Of a stretch of 64,000 bases of DNA, positions 22,535 through 33,800 are shown one piece after another. The notes under the pieces are model-generated. The model did no database searches. It had not been told where the DNA came from and saw only the letters and a list, made by a program, of their open reading frames with translations. A program made the translations under genes and the position numbers. Source of the stretch: Klebsormidium nitens (lineage: Eukaryota > Streptophyta > Klebsormidiophyceae > Klebsormidiales > Klebsormidiaceae); NCBI GenBank assembly GCA_000708835.1, contig DF237459.1, positions 1 through 64,000 of the forward strand. The letters run 5' to 3'. Every line of letters begins with the position of its first letter. Within the stretch, counting starts at the first letter, position 1.

Positions 22535-25500
22535 CTAGAACTTCGCGCAGGACGCGACCTGCGAAACCGCCGCCTCGAGGTCCTTCATCCCTATCGTCAT
22601 CAGCTCGTCAAAATCGTCGGTCTCCGCGCTCAAGCGCCCGTCCAGGTGCTCGCGCGCGTACTCGGGCAGCGTGCCCGCAAGCCCCCCGTTCCGTTTGCTC
22701 CGCTCTTCCGCCGGTATCCCGCTTTCAATGAGCGCTGCGACGGCATCTCGCGTACAGTCTGGGGCAAGCTTGAAGCCCTGGAGGCACGTGCGTTCCTCAG
22801 CTAGCTTGGCATTCATTATGTCAACGATCTGGAGGGGAGTATAGTCCGGGAACTCAATTATGCGCCCCACGCGACGGCGAAAGCCCTCGTTGCAGTCGAG
22901 AACCTTCTTCATAGGTACCGTGTAACCTGGAGTTCGGTGGAGAAGCAATTTGTTTGCATACAGTATGCAGGTTGTGCCTTCGACTACAACATTTTTGGCC
23001 TTTACACGTTAAGATCGAAAACCTTTATCTGCAGCTATGGGACATAGCTTGTACATCACGCGAGTACAAATGCCTCAAACGCAGGCGAGTCAGACGACTG
23101 TGAGCCCGCGCCTACGCTTGCAAAGCGGCCTTTGATGAAGGAGGCAGATCGCCTTGAAAAGAGCTAGACGATCGAAGGCCTCGACCAGATGATTGAATGG
23201 ACCTGCTTGGTTGTCTTGTAAGAACAAATTCGGAGCCAACCCAAGACTTTGTCAGTTCCACCAGAGTTCAGACCGCATTCCGTATAGTGACCGAAACTAT
23301 CTCTAGCTGGTGGTATATGCGTAGAGACCCGGGTCTCACAAAAGTAAAAAGCGTCCTCGTGAAAGAGCTCTGAGCGAGCTGCCCGTTCCGGCCGCTCTGA
23401 GCCCATACCTTCAATTCAAAAATCCTCAGAATTAATCATTCTCACGCATGTTCAACCCGCCAAGAACTCACCAAGAAGCGCCGTCCGAACAGATAGGTCC
23501 AGCCTTACACTCTACCACTGAAGCTGCTGAAAGTCCTAGAGCTAAAACTTATGTAACATCCAATCAAAGTTGATAGGAAGAGCACATTGATTCAGGATCA
23601 CCTGCAAATATAACCACCAGATCTTTGCTGTCCATCTGACTCAGTATCTCGTCCAGCGCTTCCCGGCCGTAGTCACTCGTGTTGTCTTCCGCCGTCAGCA
23701 GCCGATAGGCCTCGTCAACAAAGAGGATGCCTCCCTCTGCTTTGCGCAGCTGCAGATGATTTCAGGAATTTCGTGAATGCAAACACGGTTGGTCGATCGA
23801 GGCAACCGAAAACCGTGATTGCGATGACGTTGCTTTCGAGACAGAGCAATTCATCCCTCTAAATCGAGTTGGCTGACTCATGTACTCGAGCATTTCCGAC
23901 GCTGTATTTTGCGAAAACTGGTTGTCTCATATCACCAGAGCTCCAAGCTAACGTGCGAGCAAGGAACAACTCAATTGTTCATTTTCGAAAGCCAAGGCCT
24001 CCTTCCTTCCTGGTCGTACTTTCTCTATCTGAAGACGGAATTGGGGAAGAAAGAAATGTTTGACTGTTCACAGGATAAGAAGCTCCATGGATAACGATCC
24101 GTTTATATGATACAATGAAGCTTCAGTGAGTGCTCACCTGCGCACGCGTCTTGATCCCCGTACGCCCAACATAACAGCCGACCAGATCCGTCCTTTGCAC
24201 CTCGACGACTTTGGCATGTCTTATGGCCCCTATGTTGTGAAGAATGTGCGCGAGCATGCGCGCGACCTTGGTTTTGCCGGTCCCAGGGTTTCCAAGGAAA
24301 ACCATGTTTGGGGGCTTGCGGAGACCAATCTCAGCACCTGGAAGTGCTCAGAATGTCAGGTTAAAAAGCGTCCGAACCAGGTTACCCAAACCCCTGCTGA
24401 TGTTGCCGATGAACATAAGGAAAGAAGGCTATCTGCAGGCAAGGTTAATAAGGCAGATGTTTCAACAGTTTGCGTTTTGGCACTCGGTGGCTGACAATTG
24501 CAAGATCGGAACGTATAGGTCCTAGTCTTCTGCCCGTAAGAGATCATTCTGCATCAAAGGAGCGCACTGAAGAATCTCCGCAGAAGCCTCGCAGAAGCCT
24601 CGAAGCAAAGAAAAACATTAGGAAGATGGCCAGATTGCTGAACTGGTACCAAACTTCCAACTGTCTAAGACCATCCTCTGGCTTTTCAGATAGACAATAG
24701 AGAAGACTCATGGATGAACTGGAAGAAGAAGTCAGATACTACAGGAATTGTAGATAGTATAGAGACAGTGAAGAGCAGAACCTTTTACATGCTTCTTAGC
24801 CTGCACAGCTCAAGGAAGCCTTACCTTGGGATCTCCGCTTCTTGTCAAGGGCGTAGCCCTTGCACCATTGGAGCAGCATCTGCTTCAATTCTTCCAGGCC
24901 AACCAATTCCTTGAAATCATTTTCTAGATCATCCTCGTCCCACCATATAATAGGCACCTCTGGCGAATCTTCGTCAGATGACTGTTCATTATTTAATGAA
25001 TGTTCATCAATATCCGAGCAAGTTTCGTTGTCACTTGAACCATCTATTCCATCAGACTCGGAGTCACTCTTGAGTGACGTCCTGTCAAGAGCAGTCACGT
25101 CAATGTCACCCTGCTGTTCAGCTGTGTCGTTTCCATCCCCAACAATGCTAGCTTTGTCTTCCTCTTCGTTACTCGAATCATTAAGTGCATGAAATTCTGA
25201 GGTTTTCGATGAGATATGCGCAGAGTGAGCAACCGCTTCCTCGAATTTGAGCAATGTTTCGACAGAGCCGATCCCACAATCCGCCTGGTCTAGCATTAGC
25301 TGTGTTCTTTGTCTCCAATGACGGCTCGCTTGTGTTGAACCTGTAAGCTCACCCAAAGCGCTGGACAGCCCCGTCTTTAGTTTGTGCAGAGACTCTAAAA
25401 GCCTCTGCACCGTCTGATACTTCGTTGCAGGGTTCCGACGAAACCTGCGCCAGCTTCCTGTTGAATTTTGCAATGTCGAGTTTGAGGGTCCGAGGTGCTC

Positions 25501-25810
25501 GAGACCGGAGGCCACGAATATGGAGACAGGGATGCGCTCTCAGCTTCTCTCCTTCCGAGAGGGCTCTCTGCCACTTGCTGGCTGGATGCAGAGATCTCTG
25601 CGAAACCTCCATGCTTGTCAAGAGCTGGAATATTGCAGAAGATGTGACAAGAGAGACCCCCGCCTTCCCTGCAGCCGGCGTTGCTAAAGACTCGGACAGA
25701 GTTGATGCACGCGAATTGCACAGGAAGCTACCCATAGCAGGGAGGCCATCGCTGAGCTGACCTCCGAGCCTCTTCCGAACCAGCGAGGATAGCAGGAACA
25801 GGCCCCTCAT
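22535..25810 (-). CDS. CfxQ/CbbX-like AAA+ ATPase, likely organelle-targeted
   Basis: Single-domain AAA+ ATPase of the CbbX/CfxQ/SpoVK group; relatives remodel Rubisco or other complexes, but the client is unknown here. Exons on minus: 25732-25810, 24825-25457, 24138-24337, 23602-23749, 22535-22926, giving 483 residues with matching phases. The start MRGLFLLSSLVRKRL looks like an organelle targeting peptide. A helical region follows, then a strongly acidic Ser/Asp/Glu linker of about 90 residues, then the ATPase: VGLEELKQ, Walker A GNPGTGKT, GCYVGRTG, Walker B GGILFVDEAY, sensor-1 region VVIFAGYT, and RRRVGR as the likely arginine element. The join of exon 1 to exon 2 is tentative because a second frame stays open across 25349-25810. 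The other three junctions are clear. Unlike its neighbours, its introns show no exon-edge copies. Confidence 0.87.
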
Positions 25811-27811
25811 GGCTGCAACCGCATGCTATGGGAGGCGGCGCCTTTTCTTAAGACTTTATAGAATAGCTACCAAAGAAGTGTATGCCTTTGAGGAGCACCT
25901 TCCCTCTTTCAAGCCGGTCAGCAGGTCTGGCGGGCCCTATATGATGTGACCTTCTTTCGAAAGTTTAGGGATCGTTCATGAATCTGATCAGTGGTTGCAA
26001 TGAGCCAATATTAGTAAGCACTGTGTGATACCGGGCGCGCGCAGTGCGCGCGCCAGGGCTATCATAAAGCCACGCACAACCCCGGCGCTGCCCCAGGGGC
26101 CTGCGAGCGGCCGCGCGCGCACTCAATCATTCGCTAGCCCGCGCATCTGGCATGCCATGGCATATAGCCTCAAATGACGGTCAAAGCGGCGGCGCCGCCG
26201 TCACGAGCGGCTGCGAGCTTCTCAAAAGGACATATCTACTGATCCTGGTTTGCAGTAAGCAGACTGCGGCCCACGAATCAGTCGAGATCAAAGTTCGCTC
26301 ATACGTGCTACACATAGCAGAGCCTCGGCACTGTCTGAACGGCCACCCTCAGGCTCGTGCATTTTGTGGAGTCCTCACGCTGTCCGAAGTCCTAATTCGG
26401 GGAAGTCTGGACCGCAGGTTAGTCTTAGGACTATCAGCAGTGGCAGCGCTAGCATGCCTCGCTCATAGCTTGTCTATCAAATAAATGGTGATGATATGAT
26501 AGATTGGAGTATAAACATCTCAACTTAACGTCACCATTTAATGGAATCACATGTACAGCCGACGTGAGGGCGACGCTCTTCGTTGCGGGTGAGCGGCTGA
26601 TCAGGCAGCCGCGCTCTGACAGGCGACCAGTCCGCACATTCCGCGCGCTTTTACTGCTTAGTAAGATCTGGCCAGTGAAGCTTCTACAGCGCGGCATTTG
26701 CATGATTATACATCGAAGGTTGCAAATGGAAGACGAATCATTTTCTCGCAATCATATATAGCGTACATGCACCGATGACTCACTGATGCTTGAAGGTGGA
26801 CATACCGGGGACTCGGACTCATCTCTCATGCATCTAGTAGACTATTCGGAGAATTTGCAAGAACACCAAGATCGTCAGTGGAATGCATCACAGGGCTCCA
26901 GATTTTGAATTACCGGTACATGACGAAGCATAAGCCTGGATCATAAGAAGATACCCGGCCCGGTCGACCACCTGCCAAGTGCCAGGAAAGTGGGCTTGGA
27001 CATAACAGTGGACATGAGCTGTGTTCGACTGAGAGGCGCAGCAGACTCAAAGTAATTGATACCCAAGAAACGAGAGCTTTGAGTAGCTGAGCGCGTGTTA
27101 CGGGCATATGGAATCGGCGTGTCGGGGTTAAAAACAAGGTACTGGTGGAGCGCCCCCACGGAACCGTGACATGCAACCCACACATTTCAACAGAATTTGA
27201 AAATGCACCCCAAAAGAGTGTCTGGTTACTTGCAAGGCTCGAGCCTTCTCCACGATTGGACCCTACGTACCTAATACCTCACAAAATAATCTGATCGCCA
27301 ACTTTTGAAATGCTGAATGCAACTCGCTACGCCTTGCTAGACACTGATCCTACGCGTGCAAAGACGTACCGGTCATGCCAACCAACCAAGGGAGCCCAGC
27401 AGTTTACATCCAACTCATGATCTACAAGCTTGTCCCTTTTCGCTTAAACTGAAGCTACTCTGAGACGGCTGCCACTCGTTCAATTCTCAATATAGCGGAT
27501 CGTGGGCGAGGAAGCTTCTAAGCCGCGGATCCTCGCCACAACCGCCCAAACTCGCGCGCGTCTCGCTCGGCGGACGGAGAACGCCGCTCCCGCCGCTTTG
27601 GCGACAAGACATTCTGCTAATCGGACGTGAAGGCGACTTGGAGGGGCGAGAACTGGCGTCAGCACCCCTATGCAGCCGCGTGCTGACGTCAACGCGAGCT
27701 GCATAATGCACTCTTACACTGGCGACTGTCATGCTTTGACCGGACCCCAATCACGTGTGCTCGCGCGCGGCTACCTTCTCGCTCTGCTGACGTCATTTGC
27801 GGTGCGTGACG
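25811..27811. other. intergenic, upstream of AAA+ gene
   Basis: Two kilobases between the AAA+ start codon and the kelch-Fn3 stop codon. It includes the GC palindrome at 26034-26054 and an ACGT-type site at about 27683. No coding exon was recognised. Confidence 0.5.
26034..26054. promoter_or_regulatory. 21-base GC palindrome
   Basis: GGCGCGCGC, spacer AGT, GCGCGCGCC: a perfect 9-bp inverted repeat of alternating C and G, about 225 bases upstream of the AAA+ start codon. It could extrude as a hairpin, adopt Z-DNA or bind a dimeric protein. Function is not shown. Confidence 0.5.
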
Positions 27812-27815
27812 TCAC
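27683..27815. promoter_or_regulatory. cluster of TGACGTCA-type sites
   Basis: Three ACGT-core sites resembling bZIP/CRE sites lie within 130 bases: TGACGTCAA at about 27684, TGACGTCAT at about 27788 and GTGACGTCAC at about 27806, the last overlapping the stop codon of the kelch-Fn3 gene. They may be chance in this GC-rich patch. Confidence 0.3.
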
Positions 27816-30800
27816 CACCTGTGCCCGTCGAAGAAGGTGGGCCGGCCCAGCTCGCGCGCGTGCGCGCTCGGGGACGTGACGGGGCGATCTTTCGCGGGCT
27901 CGAGGTGGAAGGCGGCCACGTTGCTCCACAAACAGCCGCCGTCTTGGAACTCGCCCTGCGTAACCCGCACGTAACCCGAGGTTAGGAGCAAGGTCAATTT
28001 AAAGGTTTGCGGCGTTGCGGGTTCGAGGTGGAAGGGCGGCCAAGTTGCTCCCCAGACAGCTGGCGTCTTTGGAATTCGCCCCGCATAACCGGCACGTAAC
28101 CCAAGATTAGAGCAGATCGAGCAGAATGCAAAGAAGGTCAGATCCCACTCTCGATCTCACTTGACCGGGTTCATAGACTAGGTTTGCGGTGCGCCCATCG
28201 TCGTTGCACGACAACTGATTGCGGCGTTGCGGCGTTCCCAAGCAACCGCCGTGCTTGGGAATCGCCCGTGCGTATTACATGATAGAGAGTCAAGTCCCGA
28301 ACAGATACTGAGCGCAGCCAGACTATGTATGTGTCAATTTGCTTCTTGCGTCAAATTCAGCGCAGTACCTTTCAAACTTTCCACCGAACAGCCCAGCTTG
28401 CATCGGCGACGGAATGGACAATCCAGCGGTTTCACTTAAATCAACGCAAATATGCTCTTGCCGCAGGAACCACATCAACTGGGTGAGTTATCGCATGGGT
28501 TTAGAATCCAAATGTGCAAACTGCGACTCGAACCAACGGCCCAACTTCCCAGACCGTTCCGCTCACTTTGACCCGGAAGTAGTAGTCCGCGCCGGAGCGA
28601 AGTCCGCTCAGGTGGAAATGGTCTTCCGTTCCGCTGTAGACCTCGCGGATGACGTTGCTCGTTTTGACGCCCATCAACACCTGCAGGCGGAGGCGGTAGT
28701 CGGAACAATTTGGCAAATCCCGGGAAAGAGCTTCTACTATTTGTGGGTGGATTCGGTTGATTAATCAATGGAACCTACCGGTCAAAACTGAAAGGTCCCG
28801 TCTACGTGGAAACTGAAGAAAGCACTTATACGCGACGGTTGCGAACAACCAGATCTTTCCGACTGACGCCTTTGTCAAGAACCAAGGCAATGAGATCTAA
28901 AACTTCGAGTGGAATTCCTCTTTGCCATGCAGCCGGTAAACCATTCTTTGTCACAAACCCGGCTGAATTCTCAGATTTGAATCCACACAACAACCTATCC
29001 TCGGCATCACATGGATAAAGTGTCTGTCTATCTCAGGACTGAAAAGGCGACTGCGGCGACCTTGGGCTGTGATACCGGGTTTGACGTTGTCACAGAATTT
29101 GAGAACACGCATCACGCGGCTCAGATGAGCGGCATCCAGCTGCCCTGCCAATTGCAGTGATCGGCCCGACGCTATACAAAAATTTGGGCAACAGGTGATT
29201 ACTGAAAACATTATTGAATGGCCAGACCGAAGACCTAGTTGGCTGTGCTGGTAAATCCTTTTTCAGGGCCTCCAATTGACAAAACGGCCAAAGTCGAAGG
29301 CGTTCTGTGGAGAGAAGTCATGGATGCCGGCAAGGTGGGCTTTTGATCAAGGACGCGCTTAAGTCCCTTCTGTAAGGCATGGTAACCGAACTTGGTAAGG
29401 GGCGTCGCCGTCTTACCTTAAACGCAACAGCCCTTTTTTTGTGCTTCGGCGGTACGCGCCAGGTCACGTCGACGGCCCGCGGCTCTTTCGGATCCGCGTG
29501 CGCCTCCGCTGTAAGCGAAGAACAAACCAGGTTGGAAGCGGGTTAATGCGCTACTTAAGCGGTTATCTTTGGCGGCGATAAGGCGGATGTGGATGGGGAA
29601 AAAAATGCAGAATGTCAACAGAAGACTGGATGCAGCAGAAGGGTCTCATTATCCGGAGGGCGCGCGGCTATTCTGGATCCGCGTGCCCTTTTCTGTGAGC
29701 GGTGGACAAAACTGGGCAGACGGGGGTTTGCATTCTGGTCGAGCGGTCAGTTCAAGGCGAGGTCAATTATCTCGCTTCTTCCCCATTTAACCTGAGTCTG
29801 AGTGTCTGAAAATGTAAAATGCCAGTGCGCGATGTTCGAAGGCACAAACGAACCAGCTCGCTCCCAAACCTCTTGCCTTCAAACAGCAAAAGATCTTGAA
29901 AGACTGATAACCCACCTGCAATCTCGTCGTTTCGAACTGCCCGGCTCACAAAGGCCCCCTCCGGAATCTGGATGTCGACCGTGTCCAGAAGGATCAACGA
30001 ATCTGAGAAGAGATAGACACCCTTCGGATCAGAATAGACCGATCGCAGCCAACAATCTGATGGTGCCGCGTAGAGAGTAGTATTTGGTTTCGAACAGCTG
30101 CATATTGACGCATGTTTCCTGGAAGCGGCAAAAGAAGCAACGGGCCTGGGCGAAAGCGAACCGCATGAAATGAATACCGAGAAAAATGCAGCCCTTGAGT
30201 AAGTGTGATATCAGGAACAGACTACTTTTGTCGAAATGAACAGCGAATCTAGAGCTTAGATCGACAATGTCTGGCCTGAACGCAACTTCGAAGACCCTCT
30301 CGACATTTTAAGAGGAATTGCTAACCCGAACAAGTCACCATCCTATTTGCTCGCACAAATGGGGGCGCCCTTCTGCCGCTCGAGTCCCCTCGCTTTCCCC
30401 TTTGCGCCCTTTGCGGCGTTGCAACAACTCAATCAATGAAAGAGGCAACAGCACCAATTGGAGCATTACACACCCGTCCGAGAAGCAAAGTTTCAAAATC
30501 GCGTGACGATATTCTCCCACCGTCTCCGCTTCTCTGCTTCCGCAAGAAAACACAAGTGGGCGGGCAGCAACAAACACTTTCAAAAGATAGGAACAGAAAA
30601 TCAAGCGCTACAAGCTCACTCGTCTTATCGGTTGGATGCCAGCACAGTAGCTTATTGTCCACAAACGCGGTTAGGCGCAGCCTCCTCTCGGGGGATCCCT
30701 CTCCGGGCGCTTCGCTCAGCTTTCGGGGCCGACCGGAGGGATCCCCCGGCAGGCCCGCTTGGCTGCCGCTGAGCCTGGCGGGTCCGGCGGAGTCCGCCGA

Positions 30801-33800
30801 GAAGCCGGCGAGGCCGGAACCGGAGTCGAGGGACTCCCAACAAAGAAGCTCTGCAAAGAAAAGGTCGGATTGCCCCTCGTTGATTTTCGGATTTCTTGGG
30901 TTCTCTCTTTTGTTTCAAGCAGGCTCTTTGTCAATATGTGCTTTGAATCATAACGGTATTCAGTACGACAGGGCGGGTGGGAGCCAGTGATTGGAAACTT
31001 GGAGGCGGCGGTCTGACTCCTGAGCGGAAACGAGGGCGTCGAACCAGAAGATAGAAAACTGAACGCAACGTTCAGCTGACTTCTTTCACTTGAAGAATTC
31101 AAGCCCAGGCGGGTGACAAAGCATGAACAACAACATTAGGCGCCGATTCCTGATTCACGGGCATATTGCAGATTCCCTTAACGTCCGGCCAACTTGACGA
31201 CCCGGCTGCCTAAAAAATAAAGAAACGAAACGGAGGCGACAACTCCAACACGTGGCGATCCAGCGGCACAGATTGGTTGAGGATTCAGTCGCTGCGATGT
31301 CGCCATTTCGAGCGACCGTGAAAGGGAACCCTTTGGCTAATGGGGCGCTGTGAAGGACGTTTTTCGAGTGTCCCCGCTCCAGAATTGGATCTATCGAACT
31401 CCCAATCTATGTTGAAGAGAGAGAGAAGAAGAGAAGTGGAAGAGAGACCTTACGGAAATACAAGAAGAAGAAATAGGAGGTGAGAACCACGCTCGCTACT
31501 TTACGCACCTGTGTCAAACATGAACGCGTCGAAGTAATGGGGGGAAACAAGAGATTAGGAAAGCATTTGACGCTCGTTTCACGCACCTGAGTGGAAGATT
31601 AACGTGTCGAAATAGGAACGACAAGAGCTGAGAAACGAAGAAAATGACAAGGAAAACCCAAGTCCTCTTCCACGCACCTGTGTCGAACATGAATGTGTCG
31701 AAGTAATGGTGGCCCCGGTCGTGGCCGCCGCTGATGAGCAGGTACCGCCCTGCGGCCAGCGGAACGTTGAGCGGAATGAGGGAACGGAAAGTGTGGGCAA
31801 AAGTCAATCTTAGGACACCTGCACGTTATTCCTCAACACGTGCATTACCTCTTGCAAGAAGTGGCGCCTCAGCCAAATCCCCGACCTCAAATTGTGTTCC
31901 ACCTGGATCTTCGGTGACTGGATCAAGGCTTGAAAGAGCGTCCAAACCGCGCCTCCACCCCCTTGAGTATGTTCATCAATGTACATCTTAGCTAGAACCT
32001 TAATCCTCTGAAACCCTAGGATAGTAGATACACTGTACACTAAAACTCTAAACTCACCGATCATTGTTGCCGCATGGCCCTCCCGGGGCGCTGGCGGGGT
32101 GCCCATGACCATTGGGGGGCTGCTCCACTCCAGTCCGGGCACGTTCAGCACGTGTATCTGGAAAGATCACAAAGGCCGCCGAAACTCATCATCCATACGT
32201 TTCTGAGACCAAGGATTCAACGAGAGAACCCAGAAGATAAGCCAACTGAGTCTCAAGTTTGGGTTCTTGTTTGACGGACGAGATCAGACCGTAAAGAGAT
32301 TCACAGATCAGTGACGGAGGGAAAGGAAAGTACGAGCATAAGTTATAACGTAAGAGAGAACTGAAAGAAGGACGAAATGTAATGATAGAGGTGAGTTTGC
32401 ACAAAAATTATTGCTTACGTCATTGCGACATGCGCCGTCCTCGCCGTAGCCGCCGAATGCAAACACGCTTTGCCCATCTTCCGCTGCGGTGAGCGTCATT
32501 CCGCACCGCTGGGGCGGGATTCCGGTCGCGGGGCAGATGCGCCACGTAAACGTCTGCGGTTCAAACAAACACCTCTTTCACCCCAGAGCACGGAGGGATG
32601 TTTTATCGATTGGAACGGCCCGGCTGGTGACGCCACCAATTGATACACCGCCCAAATGGAATCTGAAAAAGAGGACCCTCATTTCTTTGATTTCGACCAT
32701 CGAACCTGCCGTACTCATTCAGATCGGAACATTCAATTCAAGTTGAAATCTCAGCGGATTGCCTCCTGTAAGTCTTATCAAGCACTAAAACCCAGCTTCC
32801 GCAAGAATCCAAGCCCCTACAGAAGATGGTGCCCCTGATATTCGAGTTCGTCAAAACATTTGAACCGCTTGGCGGAAGGAGCGGAACGTTAGAAACGCAG
32901 ACCGCTGACCGACCTCTGACCGGAATCCCTCACATGCAGGCACGCTTTCGCTCAAAAACGCACTGCAGCATTCCTTATCGCGCCCGGAATTGCTTACGCC
33001 AATGACTGACGCAACTCTCTGCACCATAAATGAAGGCCGCGAGGGCATGTTTGCCTGACCGAACGGAAGAACGGATCGGAACAGCGGAACGGAATCAGCT
33101 AGCGGAACGTCTCACCTCGAGGTCTAGCTCGAAGAGGCCCTGCAGGACTTGGATTCCCGGGTCGTTTTCGCTGACGTCACCGCAGTCTCCCCCCAGCAGG
33201 AGTACCCGGTTGCCAACAACCACCATGGCAGCTTTCTCCACCAGGGGGGGCGGAACGCCACTGGTTTTCAGGGGGGTCCACTGCAGGAAAAATCTCAAGA
33301 AATGTGAATCACATGGGCTGTTCCCTGGGGTTCTTTGAAAACCGCAAATCGTCACTGGTCGGATGAGAGGAGGTTATAAACAGCCCCCCCGGTCAATCTA
33401 GAACCGGCTGCTGGCTGGCCCCGCCCTCAAGGCCTATTTGTTGGGAGAAAGATAAACGCCACTCGTGTTTAGGGGAGCCTACTGAGAACCGCTTGGAAGA
33501 AGGAGAGGCTGACTTGGAGGAGCAGGGCTTTCAAACATCGTTGGATTGGATAGCTTCGCTGTTCCCTAGGAATGAATGACAAGGGCATTCGCCGCCTAAT
33601 TTGTACAATAAAAAAGAGAGCGGCGCTTAAACCGTTCCAATACATAAACGGACCCGCCGACTTCCAGGTTTGGTTCAGGAGAAGATTGGTTCCTTACAAT
33701 GCCGGAGTCGACGTTGAAAAGGACGCAGTCGTTCAGCAGCGGATTCCGGCGGCCGCCGAAGACGAGCAGCCGGCCGCGGGGCAGCGCGACCGCGCAGTGA

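Noticed and set aside
28501-28716. Extension of the Fn3 exon upstream of 28680 (adds a stretch ending YRLRLQ)
   Set aside because: The acceptor CGCCTGCAG at 28681 joins in phase with the previous exon and gives a continuous Fn3 strand; the extension has no phase-compatible acceptor.
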